From the NCBI GenBank assembly GCA_021234595.1, contig CM037852.1, positions 140,777,512 through 140,841,511 on the forward strand: 64,000 nt of DNA, given 5' to 3'. Within the stretch, counting starts at the first letter, position 1. The number at the start of each line of letters is the position of its first letter. Of the stretch, positions 11,995 to 22,959 are shown piece by piece. Made by a program: the position numbers and the translations under genes. The stretch is from Delia radicum (Eukaryota > Arthropoda > Insecta > Diptera > Anthomyiidae). The notes below the pieces were generated by a model, which saw only the letters and a program-made list of their open reading frames with translations, was not told the origin of the DNA and did no database searches.

Positions 11995-12218
11995 CTAAAA
12001 ACAGGTGTAAATGAAAAGTTGAATAACTTTTAACAATTTTCATCCAATTTGAAAAATGAAAACCATGTTTTGTTACGAACTAAATTTACTTTATACGTTC
12101 GTATACATTTTTATAAGCTTTTATATTAAAATAAGCAATGAAAGCTACTAAAATCAGAAAAGTTTATAATTTTCGTTTTTTTTTTGTAGATATTCTTAAC
12201 AAAACAATACTTTTAACT

Positions 12219-12395
12219 TACAAATGTATCAAAAAATGCACGTAATTTTAAAGCGTAATCAGGGTTCTTTTCAAACCCGTTAAAAAAATTTAAATCGACT
12301 GAATTACAGGTCGATAAGTTGACGAACATCACTGAAAACGGTTTTACTAGAATAACTTCTGAATTTGAGGGTGTTATTGAAATTTTTTGACACAA
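12219..12395 (-). pseudogene. Possible upstream exon of the relic gene
   Basis: A minus-strand open frame begins at the ATG complementary to 12393-12395 and ends ...LRAFFDTF directly before a consensus donor GTAAGT. The next acceptor on this strand, TTTTTAG before 11994, starts the exon of the relic gene. The reading phases differ by one base, so either an indel has occurred or the pairing is wrong. No family match was recognised for this part. Confidence 0.35.
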
Positions 12396-12469
12396 TTTGT
12401 AATGTACTCAACAAGACCTATAACCAACGCTAGGTTGTTTTCCAAGTTTTTTTCACTGTAGCACCGTGT

Positions 12470-13697
12470 AATTAATAAAATACACCATTTTATAAAATGG
12501 CTAATGTTTCGAAAACTAAGCGAGATATTGCAAAACGGACAACAATTTTGCAAAACTTGATTTACACATTACATACCGATGATACAAATGTATAGTGTTC
12601 CGTTTCCACTCGTTCCATTTCATATCGTTCCATTTTGGACCAAGGTTTTATTCTATTATCGGAGTGAGTAAATTTGTATTTTCAAAACAAACAAATAATT
12701 AAGACACTCTGTGGCTGTATCATAAAAACTAATCCCTTGGAATCTTTCCCGGATCTAGATTATTTGTATTATATGAGTTAATTAATTCCTGTGGAGGAAA
12801 AATTTTACCTCTTTTGCCACTGTCTTTATTCATATCAAAAGTTTTTATTTCTTAAAAAACGAACTTTTCTTTTTTTGTACAAAAAAAGATACAAATGGTT
12901 TCAAAGTTTCAGAATAAATATTTATTTTATTTTTTTGTTTATTTTTTCTTTTCGAAACAATCACATTGTAAAAACTATCGATTAAAATAAAAATAATAAT
13001 TTAGGAAATTACCTTATTTTAAACAGAATACTTGCTTTTTTCCAGATAAAAAATTAAAAGTTAAGTTTTTTGTTTATAAAATCCGGTCTATGATTATACA
13101 CAGAAAATTGATTATTTGATGTTGCCATTTTAGACGACTTTTATTATCAAGAAAACCACTGTAAAATTGTACAAAATAAAAACCTCACAAAACAATCAAC
13201 GTGTTAAAGTGAGAGTTATTGAGATTTATAAGCAAATGTGCGTAAATGTACGTGTGACAATGTTATTTATCACAGGTACATATTTACGTAGATAGAATGT
13301 ACAACATGAACATGTTAAAACAATCTAACACAAGCACACATGCACACACATACGCAAACAAACATCTATTGACATAGTACTTGATTTATGCGGTCATTTT
13401 GAAAATATTTAAGTACTTTTGAACCAACACATACATAGACTAAATTCTTTCAAGTGACAATTGCAGTCGTAAAAACAAAAAAATGAAGAGGAATCCATAC
13501 AACGCACCACTAAACATTTGTATGTGTCCATTCAGACTACATGAAATCAATTCAATAATACAAATATCTATGTATGTTGTGTACACCTATCCGTAGATTT
13601 ACATGATTTTTTATTTCTCGTGTAAATCAAAGGTTTAGGAAATTACCTCGATCTACACGATTTTTTTTTTTTTTTGTTACCCATATTGAATATTCAT
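12470..13697. other. AT-rich stretch, nothing recognised
   Basis: Low-complexity T-rich tracts (12790-12960) and CA/CACACATAC-rich text (13240-13380) are present. No gene or clear repeat boundary was seen. Confidence 0.5.
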
Positions 13698-13699
13698 TA

Positions 13700-14262
13700 G
13701 GTCGGGTCGATTTAAAAATCGCTCAAATCGAAGGAACCATACTTCTAAAACGAATTCTGATGTCCCGTAGGGTCAAATTTTGAAAAATCCCACTTTGACC
13801 CATTTAGAGTGCCCCAATCGAATGCAACCCAATCGAATATAATTTATACATTAATCTGCTAGAGCGTCTTTCGGAGAAGAAATAGAGACCGTAATCTTGG
13901 AAAGACTCCTACTACTTTCTGAAATATCTCTATCCCGAGATTTGTACATTTTGCTATAAAAACACGGCTAAAACTGGCCTCTTTCAACTTAAATTTTAAC
14001 CCCTTAACGGTCACCTAGAATGATGATTTATGCATTAATCTGCTAGCGCGTCACCCGGAGAAGAAGTAGCTCCCATAATCTTTGAGAGATTTCTCCTACT
14101 TTCTGAAATAACAAAGTGGGCTTTTTCAAAATCGGTTCGGGACATCAAAATTCGTTTTAGAGGTATGGTTCCTTCGGCAAAGTTTCTTATTTTGATCCCT
14201 AGAATACGATTTTCCTTGTACGTTGAGCGATTTTTTTTGCCTCCCTACAAATCGACCCGCCC
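13700..14262. mobile_element. 563-bp MITE with long interrupted TIRs
   Basis: The ends GGTCGGGTCGATTT and AAATCGACCCGCCC are flanked by TA (13698-13699, 14263-14264). The inverted arms share AATCGCTCA and GAAGGAACCATAC and the segment AAACGAATTCTGATGTCCCG (AAACGAATTTTGATGTCCCG in the right arm). The right arm has about 50 extra bases, so the left arm carries a deletion. The centre holds a diverged direct duplication: ATTAATCTGCTAG followed by CGGAGAAGAA and CTACTTTCTGAAAT appears twice, near 13850-13925 and 14034-14110. It is non-coding; an open frame at 14165-14365 runs out of the element and looks accidental. Confidence 0.85.
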
Positions 14263-14965
14263 TAGTGAGCATATATTGTTTCATACTTCAGCATGTATAA
14301 AGACGTATGACATATATGGAAGCATAAACGGGTTGAAACATGCGAACAAATTTCATATATGGTAATGTATTATATCATGTATTGAAATACATGCAAAATA
14401 TTACTCTATACCCAGATGAAAATGATAATATATGGTAATATATGAACAGGCATGATCCCATCAATGAGCGTATATTATTTCATATATCAGCATATATGAA
14501 GATGTATGTCATGTATGAAATCATATATGTGCTCATACAAGCAAATTAAAAGTTCATATATGTTAATGCATGATATCATGAAATGAAATATAAGCTAAAC
14601 ATTGTTTCATATATGATACAAATTTATTAAGTGTTTTTATATGCGATTATATATTAAAAAATGGGTCTCTCAGATTAATATAAGTTTGTATCAGATTATA
14701 TTTGGTTTTATACAATTTATTAGATGCGCTCTCATGTAATTGTATATCAAAATTGGGCACATCTTTTGCTGATGAAATTATATAAACAGAGATATGATAT
14801 CTTATATTCCTATATCTACCATATATAAACTTTTTAATCCTGCATTTATTGTTTCTAAAAGTTATCGACAGTTAAAATTTTCGCTTTTATATTCAATTAT
14901 ATGAAAAGCAATTTCATGATTACATCTGATATCATACACATATAACTGTACCAATAATTTTTATT
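14263..14965. repeat. CATATATG-rich dispersed repeats
   Basis: The stretch is dominated by imperfect CATATATG/TATGAAA words. Two diverged tandem units are visible, about 14268-14400 and 14463-14600. Each has GAGC(A/G)TATATT, TTTCATA, a CAGCATxTAT.AAGA segment and ATATCATG in the same order. No gene was seen. Confidence 0.55.
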
Positions 14966-15380
14966 GGGCGTTGTGGTGTAATGGTTAGCGCGTTGGACTT
15001 TTACACATAAGGTCCTGGGTTCGATCCCCGGTGCCGGCAACATCAAAATAATATGTATGGGTTTTTTCTATCCCTCATACGTATCGCAATGTCCACCTTC
15101 GGTGTTCCCATAGCAATTAACCCCACCGAAGTAAAATAATGAATCAGGGCTATGAACCAAAAAGCTTCAATAAGTTCGCCAACTCTCCATCAGGTGGCGA
15201 TCAACAACTGTTCTAAGACTTATCATCTCGCGCAATTACAGTGTTGCCATGTCTGAAGCCCTTCTTCTTTCCCCACCTTTCATCTCTGTACTATCCTTTT
15301 CCAAAGAAAGCAACACGCTAAATATAGGAAGTATTTCCTGAGTGTTGCCTCTCTTTTTTTTAAAAAAAAAAAAAAAAAAA
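14966..15380 (+). mobile_element. tRNA-derived SINE
   Basis: The head (14966-15040) is tRNA-like, with an A-box-like TGGTGTAATGG (14974-14984) and a near-consensus B box GGTTCGATCCC (15018-15028). These are the internal promoter elements of RNA polymerase III. A roughly 300-base tRNA-unrelated body follows, and then a CTCTTTTTTT/poly(A) tail ending at 15380. The anticodon arm does not fold well, so this is a SINE and not a working tRNA gene. A truncated, more decayed copy of the head lies at 19285-19375. It depends on another element's reverse transcriptase. No clear target duplication was found. Confidence 0.85.
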
Positions 15381-15880
15381 GAAGACAAGAATGGAGCAAA
15401 ATTAATGATTAATAGGTTTTTTGTTAAAGTTCTGCCTATTGTGGAGGCTCTAGCTTTTTTAGAACTTCGGGTTCTGATGAGATCTTTAGCCAGATCGAAA
15501 TACTAGTGTAGTGTCTGCGTTGCCATACCGTCTGTATGTAACTAGAGACCCACACTTTGTGGAATGTTGTTTGTCAACTACTCACCAAACTTACTAGCGT
15601 GGGATTTTGCTTACATTGCAAAATCCACGCTATATAATAATATGTTTAAGTAGTTCTAAGTATTTTTGATCTAATAAAGAACAGTCGCTCACTAGAGCTG
15701 AATAAGAACAGTGGTCGTTTTTATTAATAACACTTCACTAGTATCAACCTAGCTAATATGTTTGATTTGCTTTATTTTTGTAAATATACGGAGGTTGAAA
15801 GCTCGTTATAAATTGAAAATAACATAAAAATAATCTCGATGTATATAAAAACAAAAAACTAATATAACTGTAAAAAATAT
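15381..15880 (+). repeat. Dispersed repeat A, interrupted by a solo LTR
   Basis: The repeat opens GAAGACAAGAATGGAGCAAA and continues through TCGGGTTCTGATGAGATC and GATCGAAATACTAG. After the LTR insertion it resumes ATCAACCTAGCTAATATG and continues through TATACGGAGGTTG to AACTAATATAACTGTAAA. The same order occurs without the LTR at 15999-16200 (copy B) and at 40868-41080 (copy C). No coding frame was seen. Confidence 0.85.
15507..15737 (+). mobile_element. Solo LTR, 231 bp
   Basis: The insertion starts TGTAGTGTCTG and ends AACACTTCA, so it has TG...CA termini. It is flanked by CTAG on both sides (15503-15506 and 15738-15741). The interrupted repeat reads continuously as GAAATACTAGTATCAACC in copies B and C, proving the insertion. 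Inside are a TATA-like CTATATAATAATATG and a polyadenylation signal AATAAA. The short terminal inversion TGTAGTG / CACTTCA and overall plan fit a Gypsy- or BEL/Pao-type LTR. No internal retroelement coding sequence remains, as expected after LTR-LTR recombination. Confidence 0.85.
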
Positions 15881-15998
15881 TACTTGAGCCAGAGTACACA
15901 CTAAACATTTTTTATATAAATAGAACATTTTTGGTCTTCAAGGTTTAGTAACGTCATGACGCTTGTTAGGAAAAGACCTAACCACGTGCTTGATTACT

Positions 15999-16200
15999 AA
16001 GAAGACAAGAATGGAGCAAAATTGATGATTAATAGGTTTTTTGTTAAAGTTCTGCCTATTATGGAGGCACTAGCTTTTCTGAAACTTCGGGTTCTGATGA
16101 GATCTGTAGCTAGATCGAAATACTAGTATCAACCTAGCTAATATGTTTAATTTGCTTAATTTTTGTAAATATACGGAGGTTGGAACCTCGTTAAAAATTA
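15999..16200 (+). repeat. Dispersed repeat A family, copy B (uninterrupted)
   Basis: This is a direct repeat of 15381-15506 plus 15742-15830, joined without the LTR. It ends at the TATACGGAGGTTGGAACCTC segment. It serves as the empty site for the LTR at 15507-15737. Confidence 0.85.
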
Positions 16201-16724
16201 AAAATAAAAAACATTAACGTTTTGAGTTTTTTAATTTTCTACCATATATTTTGTTTGTTGTTTTTTTTCAAAACAAAATAAAAATGTTTGAAATTTCTGT
16301 CAAAACAAAAATAAAAAGAAAGTTCGAAGAAATTATTATTTTCTATTTGTAATTAGAATTTAATTGTTTTTTTTTATATACATATGTGTATTGCAAATTA
16401 AATTGCCACACCAAATTAACAGCCACCATTTTATGTAGGGAATGGTTTTTAATATTTGTTGTCTTAATTTTGTTGTTAACGGGAAAAGTGTCATTTGTGA
16501 TCAAAATGCTCCGATTTTTCACCTTCCTGGAAATATATTTGTTATAGTACCTGCAACGGCACCTAAAAATACTACTCTGTTTAAGTGGAAGAAAAAACTG
16601 GTCTGAGAAGAAATTTACGGACTTATTTTTTAGGGAGTACGAGGGGCCATTTATGTAAAACTTTTTATTTTTAATTAAGGAACCCTTACAAGAATCTGAA
16701 GTCGAAATGGAAATAGAAAGATAA
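16201..16724. other. AT-rich stretch, nothing recognised
   Basis: No gene or clear repeat structure was seen. Confidence 0.5.
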
Positions 16725-16974
16725 ACACAGAGAAATAAAGTGCTAGCCGAATTAAAAAGTGCATTTTAATGGTGTCAACTTATAACTTTAGTTAGTACAA
16801 CTATATTTACAATAGATTTCTGAATATTTTGGGTGTTACAACTAAAATTCAGTTGAGTTAAACGAACTTTGTTTTGAAAACTGATGTTCATCCGACTGAA
16901 ATTCGTAATAACCGAGTTTGAGTCGTAGTAACCGAGTTTCAGTTGACAAATAGCCAAAGTTTTCTCTGTGCGTA
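16725..16974 (-). mobile_element. M4 MITE, copy 1
   Basis: The ends are ACACAGAGAAATAAAGT and TTTCTCTGTG. The body, read on the minus strand, contains ATAGCCAAA-type and CAACTGAAxxTCGGT motifs and TTGTAACACCCAAAATATTC. These are shared with copies at 30158-30420, 36587-36832, 37144-37406 and 54773-55007. Confidence 0.85.
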
Positions 16975-17885
16975 TACACAAAAGAAAGTCGGTAGTGAAG
17001 GGCTTAAGCAAAAAAATAGAATAAATATAATTTTATAGTTTTAAATTAGTCGGACCTAAGAGACAAAAATCAAAAGTTATATGTATATGTAAATACATGA
17101 AAAATATTCGAAATATCAAACTTTGAATATATATGAATGAGATCAGTAGACAATTTTTTTAATAATTTTTAATGGATCCAAATTGACTTATAAATAGCAA
17201 TGACAAGAAAAGTTAAACTCAAGATTTTAGGTTTAAATCAAGTCTTAAGATTATTAAATTTTTAATTTATTTCGAATTAATAACATGGCACGACATTAAC
17301 AAAATTAATAAGGTTCTGGACATCAATTCTATATATTTCGGTCATGGTATACTTCATGGTATCAATCTATATATGGCACAGTTTTTCAGCAATATGACGT
17401 TAAAATTTGACACAGCACCGATGTCCAAAACTATGTTTCAAAATTTTCAGCTAAAAATATTTATACTTGCAAAAGTTTCACATTGCTAGTATATTTGTTG
17501 GTACATATTTGTCACAATAGTATGGTTTTTGTCAGATAAACTTTTTCGAATAAAAACATTTTTGGGTGAATTTTTGCACATATACTTTTCAAAGTGGTTC
17601 ACATATCATACCGAAAGTTGGACTCTGGACTAATCTCGGAAAGCTATGCTGCCATATAAAATGATGTTTGACAAATCGCGCATTATATGAAGCACTATAT
17701 TAAAATAATTGTTTTCCTGTCGACACACCTGCTCCTAATAGGCTCTTTCTACTACATGACCACTTGTTAACGTCAATTGCTTGAGTTTTGTGAATTTTAA
17801 AAGGCGTTTGTTATGGAGGTATATAGGAGATGAATTTTTTAAATTGACATGAAATTTACTTTATTCGAAAGATAATCTTCTGGCA
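16975..17885. other. AT-rich stretch, nothing recognised
   Basis: No gene was recognised. The last 50 bases may include the 3' flank of the Tc1/mariner-like relic that follows. Confidence 0.5.
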
Positions 17886-18655
17886 CTATAATTGAAATAT
17901 TACTTCTGGCATATGACCGCCACGGCTGGCTCGAACGTAGTCTAATCTGGAGGTCCAATTTTCATTGACTTTTTCCTATATTTGTGGCCATATATTGGCA
18001 ATAATGCGGCGAATGTTGTCCTCCAAGTGGTCACTCGTTTCGGGCTTATCGGCGGAGACTAGCAACTTCACATATCCCCACAGAAAATAGACCAGCGGCG
18101 TTAAATCGCACGATGTTGAAGGCAAATTTACGGGTCCGAAAAGGGAAACTATCCGGTTACCAAACGTTGTCTTCAATAAATCAATTGTGGGTCGAGCTGT
18201 GTGGAGTGTTGCGTCGTCTTTTTGAAACCACAGTTCCTGCACATCATGGTTGTTCAATTGATGAACGAAGAAGTCAGTAATCATGGCTCTATAGTGGCTC
18301 ATTGACTGTAACTTTCTGACCAGCATCGTTTTTAAAGAAGTACGTACCAATGATTCCACCAGCCCATAAATCACACCAGTCAGTTTTTCTGGATGCAGCG
18401 GTGTCTTAACAAACACTTGAGGATTATCATCACTACAAATACGGCAGTTTTGTTTATTGACGTATCCATTTAACCAAAAGAATTAATTGCTCTGATGGAC
18501 GATTATGTTGACCGTAAAATGGACGTAGTGCGCGATACGTATTTCGAACAGAACCATGATTTTCAAAATAAATTTGCAAAATTTGGAAGCGTTGTTCAGG
18601 CGTGAAATGCCAAACCAAACTAAATTTTAGATCAGTCAGATTGATTGCATTTTAA
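17886..18655 (-). pseudogene. Tc1/mariner-like transposase, internally deleted
   Basis: The minus strand retains the N-terminal DNA-binding domain near 18.6 kb (FTPEQRFQILQIYFENHGSV, then NTYRALRPFYGQHNRPSEQ). It is then joined by deletion to a segment around VNKQN and from there to the catalytic region. The frame 17976-18416 reads VHQLNNHDVQELWFQKDDAT through FGPVNLPSTSCDLTPLVYFL, so two of the three acidic catalytic motifs are visible (WFQKDDA and SCDLTPL). The C-terminus ends near GHMPEVIFQL at the stop complementary to 17886-17888. In the middle block the frame shifts. It belongs to the same broad family as the relics at 4759-5030 and 47057-47600. Confidence 0.88.
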
Positions 18656-18660
18656 AAACG

Positions 18661-19284
18661 TTATATGCAAAAAATGCATTTGCATGCGCCAAACTTTAAA
18701 GTAATTTTATGGAAAACCTATACCATACATCGAAAAATAAAGTACGCCACTCTAATCAGCGAGCCTGAAGCATAGAGAATTGGTGGTCGTAATTTTTAAA
18801 GCTTGATAATTTGTACTCCTGTGTAATTTGTTTCAAATGAGTTCTTTTGTATTTTTTGCCTAAGATATTTTTTTAGAAGAATATCTTTATTATTGTAGAA
18901 GTTGATGGAGTTTTCACCCTTAAAATGTTCACAGATTTTAGTCATTCAAATTCATACACACATTGAAAACTTATTGTGATAGGAAGTAATAATGAATTAA
19001 TTAGAAGCTTGAATTCATTTAGTATTTCTTGCCTAAAATAGCTTCCATTGTGCGGTTTTCTTTCTAATTTAACACTTTTTCTTTTAAAATATAATATAAA
19101 ATATAAAAAAAGTCTAAGTTTATGTGCATTAGGATGGCCCAAGACTCCAAATTTCATCCAAATCTATTAAATGTTGCGATAAATTAACGATTTTCAATTT
19201 TAGGTCGAAACTTAACAGAAATTAAAATATTTTATGGATATATAAAAGTTTTTGTAATATCTTTTTTAACTACTTTGGCCAAGT
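18661..19284. other. AT-rich stretch, nothing recognised
   Basis: No gene was seen. A TGCATTAGGATGGCCCA phrase near 19120 resembles the ends of the repeats at 54000 and 61020. Confidence 0.5.
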
Positions 19285-19375
19285 GGGCGTTGTGGTGTAA
19301 TGCGTTGTAAGCGCGTTGGACTGTTACACGGATGGTCCAGTTTTCGATTCCAGGTGATGACAACATCAATAACAT
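19285..19375 (+). mobile_element. Truncated tRNA-derived SINE head
   Basis: GGGCGTTGTGGTGTAATG matches the SINE head at 14966. The A-box region has a 4-base insertion and the B box has decayed to TTTTCGATTCC. The copy ends shortly after the tRNA-like part. It is an older copy of the same SINE family. Confidence 0.75.
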
Positions 19376-20040
19376 CAAATTTACCGACTTAGTTTTAATC
19401 AAATAAAAAAATAAAAAAGATTTTGAAGGTATCTCCGCAACAAGGACTAATAAAAAAGTTAGAACTCATCGGCAATAAGTACACTTAAATTAACTATATT
19501 TTAACGTATTATTATCCTTTTTAATTCTGCCTTCATATATCATTATATAATTATAGAGAGGGATGGGTACATTTAAATTTTCATGAATTTATAGCTAGTT
19601 AAGAGTGTTTGAATAGTAATAACAATGATCAGGTTATATAAATACACTGCAAAACAAGAATACACAGTCATATATCTGACTGTAAATAAACAAATATAAT
19701 AACGCTGAAACACTTGTAATTGCACATTCATTGCATGTTATGGCGACCTCTAAATATCGTCCGATTGAGCCAATTTTTGGTATACAGGTATATTTTGATA
19801 AAAGTATCAAATACAAGCTTGTGGAGAAATAATCGGAATAAACTTTTATTTTTTCCTACAAGCGTGGGCCAGGCTAATGCGCATATTAAGCATTTTTCGA
19901 TTTAGGCGATTTTTCATACAAAAATTTTCAAATTTAATTTATACGATATTTTCATGAACGTATCTATCGTTTCAATCGAGGCATAGGTGTATATGTAAAT
20001 GTGATTCTTTGTTATTGAAGGGAATTATATGTATTAGTAG
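19376..20040. other. AT-rich stretch, nothing recognised
   Basis: No gene was seen. It ends with the 8-bp target duplication of the following hAT element at 20033-20040. Confidence 0.5.
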
Positions 20041-21512
20041 CAGTGTTGCCAGGTTTGTTGAGCAAAATATCGTCCATTTTTCAGAAAAAGTAGTCAAAAT
20101 CGTATTCAAGTTTTGAAAAAATCGTGATATTTTACAACGATAGCACTTTACCATTTAAACTGGTGCGATCCCAAGGATCCCACAATAAAAAGTTTTTTAT
20201 ATTTTTTATAAATGATTTTTTTGTTTTCGACATTACACAGAGAGACTTTTTTGTACGAGTTTTAATTATATTTTTTTACTAAACTGATGAAGTTGTCTTC
20301 ACACTGTAAATGAAAAATTTATTAAACTTTATGAAAAAGCTTCATAGTTTTAATGAAACTGTTTTTAATTTAACTTTTTCATTAGTCGTATGAAATTTTT
20401 AATAAGTAAAAAGAAATTTAAATATGAAAATTATTCATACTCTAGTTCGAGGCCATACTATATACATCTATACACACTTTATATCTTCTTTTTAAACAAA
20501 ACAAAACAAAACAAGTGTGAAAATATAAAGGAAAATAAAAACAAAAAGCGTGCATTGTATATCTACCAAAGCTAGAGCTTGCACATAACGAACAAGTTTT
20601 CAATTTATTTTTGATCAATGGTGATATTCTTTAACTTCGAGCTCATATATTAGTTCTCATTTGGTGGGAAAATATGATTGAATTTTATGAATGCTTGATG
20701 TTTTGCATGGGATTGTCACTTCTTTCAAAACGTGTTCTAATAATGGCAACCTAGAAAATTCCCGAAATAAATATGAAAACAAAAACTCTATGGATTATTT
20801 GTTAGGACAATATCCTAATAAAGAAATATAGAATATGTCCTCGAACTTGAATAATTTTCATATTCATTTTCATTGCAAATTATTTTTATTCAAAATTTGC
20901 GTATGTTTCCCCATATTCAGATATGAATTTTAAATATCTGAAGTTACATTTTGGGACACATTATTTATGTTATGCCTTTTTTTTAAGCGCCGGCTTTATT
21001 TTTGGATTTATTTTGTTTCATTTAAAGTTGTATTTATTTTATAAAAAAGAATATTCGAGTTCAAGGTCTGTTTGTTTCGCTAAAAATTCCGTCACTTTTT
21101 TTTTAAACCATCTAAATTTTGCACTTATTAAATTTAATAAAAATATTGAAAACTAATTTAGATAAACCCAAAATGAATTAACAAAATCAATAAATTCGTT
21201 TTGGATTTAGTTTTGTTTAATTCTCGTACTTATCTGCATTTTTGCAAAATTTTGTATCACATTATATTAGCAAATAAAAGTTAGATTTCGATAGAAATTT
21301 TTTTTTTTTTTTATTTTTTAACGAAATAATATAAGTCCAAAAATAGATCCGGTAATTGTATAAGAATTACAAATAAATATGGTTTGCAGACATATTAAGC
21401 TATTGTCAAAAAATCGTCGTTTTGGAAGCAAACATCGTCCGATCGTCATTTAGTTATTTTGGATACTAAAAGTCGTCAAAGTAACGATAAATCGTCAAAC
21501 CTGGCAATACTG
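20041..21512. mobile_element. hAT-type non-autonomous element
   Basis: The ends CAGTGTTGCCAGGTTTG and CAAACCTGGCAATACTG match at 16 of 17 positions when inverted. The octamer ATTAGTAG is duplicated exactly on both sides (20033-20040, 21513-21520). An 8-bp duplication with CAGTG-type ends is the signature of hAT elements. The 1,472-bp interior has no recognisable hAT transposase; open frames at 20390-20575 and 20923-21156 lack any known motif. The interior includes a copy of repeat R6 (about 20715-20880). Confidence 0.9.
20715..20880 (+). repeat. R6 repeat, uninterrupted copy
   Basis: The copy reads CGTGTTCTAATAATGGCAAC, AAATTCCCGAAATAAATATG, GATTATTTGTTAGGACAATA and then ATGTCCTCGAACTTGAATAA. 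The copy at 32232-33335 has the same order but is split by a T1 element after ...GTTA. It is therefore the empty-site reference for that insertion. Confidence 0.8.
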
Positions 21513-21938
21513 ATTAGTAGAAGTAATAGAGAGACAAATATAAATGATTTACATTTTTGTACGTGTTGGTACTTTAAACACATTACATACTTGTAGTGTC
21601 ATACGCACTATCTACATTTATTTTCTCGAGTTTATATATGTATATACTTAAAGGGAAGTTATTTCAGCGAGAGATGTTACATTAAATTTCTTAAGTTTAA
21701 TACGATTTAATTGTTAAAACAAGTGTAATGATACACCACATAATGATCTGCAAAATTTAAAATTTGTTTAAAAAGTGATTTTTTTATTGAAAATTTGTTT
21801 TTTTTTTAAATTATTATGCATATGACCCTTAAATTTATTTATTTAAATACTTTTATAAAACATATTTTTCTCAAGCAGGTTCTATCAAAACGCTTATATG
21901 GCACGTAGTATACCTTCCTTATCAGCTCATGGTAAAGG
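21513..21938. other. AT-rich stretch, nothing recognised
   Basis: No gene was seen. Confidence 0.5.
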
Positions 21939-22290
21939 TACACTCAAAAAACAGTTAGCAAAGTCAGCAAAAACTGTGACTGAGTTAGCTACTTTGAAGT
22001 CTGGAGGGTACTTGCAAAAAAAGTTATCAGCAAAAGATTTTGCTGAAAATCAGCGAGCTGATTTTTAGTAAAAAAATTAGTAGAACCAGCAAGATTTTTC
22101 CCAAAGCTTAGTTGAATTAAAATTATAAAGTCATTGCAAAAAATTAATAAAACTTTTGCTGGATATTTGTAGGTTTTCAAAAAAAGCTCTACAAATTTAT
22201 AGATACATAATAATTTAGTTAAGTTTAGTTTATTTGCTGAAAATTCTAAAACAAATTTTCTAATTCTTTAAAAATAAGTAATTGGCCCCT
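21939..22290 (-). mobile_element. T1 element, terminal fragment g (reversed)
   Basis: It starts TACACTCAAAAAACAGTTAG and, reversed, matches the 3' third of T1, with the TTTTGCTGA/TCAGCAAAA-rich zone and the AGCGAGCTGATTTT segment. It fades out around 22290 in the region equivalent to TTTGCTGAAAAT. The remaining T1 body is missing. Confidence 0.7.
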
Positions 22291-22729
22291 TTTAGAAAAA
22301 TTTTAGTTTTCAGTCATTTTTAAAGTTTGCATTTTTTTAATATCGCAATTTTTTCACTAATGGCCTGTTTCACGATTTCGAAAGAATTCTTTCTTTCGCT
22401 TCCCAAACGAAAGAAAATTGATTTGGGTTTCTCTAACCAAATTTCTATGCGAACGATGAGTTGAAGTACAAGTCGAATGAAAACGCAAAAGTTTTCATAC
22501 AAAATTTGGTTTCTCTATTTCGAACGAGTTGTCAATAGTGCGAACTTAAATTTCCAAACCAGTTACTTGCGTTTTTCATTTCGAGTAACAAAATATTTTC
22601 AAAAAAATATATCATTCATTCCATGAGAAAACGCAAAAAATCTGAACACATGTTTTTATTTAGTCGATTTTTAAAAGGTACATATTTCGAAAACTAATGG
22701 AGCTGGAGGAAATATGGTTGCATTTTTTA

Positions 22730-22945
22730 CTTTTGCCGTTTTTAAATTTTGAAGTTTTTTTCATTTTGGCGATGTTTCCACTTTTTTTGGCGATATTTTT
22801 TATTTTTGACGATTTTTTTTAGTTTTGGTGATTTTTCAATTTAAGTGATTTTTTACATTTTTTACATTTTTGGGGATTTTTTTCATTTTAACGATATTTT
22901 TTTCAATTTTAGCGTTTTTTTTCAATTCTGGCGTTGTTTTTCATT
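22730..22945 (+). repeat. Degenerate tandem repeat, TTTTTGGCGAT units
   Basis: About ten loosely periodic units of roughly 20 bases alternate a (G/A)GCGAT-like core with T-rich linkers (for example TTTTGGCGATGTTTCCAC, then TTTTTGGCGATATTTTTT). Confidence 0.6.
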
Positions 22946-22959
22946 AAGTAAAAAATAGA

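Larger units (their letters stand above)
10836..12469 (-). mobile_element. 1.6-kb DNA element carrying an intron-containing relic gene
   Basis: The termini are inverted: left ACACACTGCTACAA and AACCAACCTAG followed by TAGGTCT; right, read inversely, ACACGGTGCTACA and AACAACCTAG followed by TAGGTCT. Flanking octamers ATTTAATA (10828-10835) and AATTAATA (12470-12477) match at 7 of 8 positions, which suggests an 8-bp target duplication as in hAT, P or related superfamilies. The interior encodes on the minus strand a broken gene (11407-11994) that is not itself a recognisable transposase. The superfamily cannot be settled from the sequence. Confidence 0.7.

Noticed and set aside
14966..15040. Functional tRNA gene
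   Set aside because: The A and B boxes are good, but the anticodon arm and acceptor stem do not pair properly. The sequence continues into a SINE body with a poly(A) tail.
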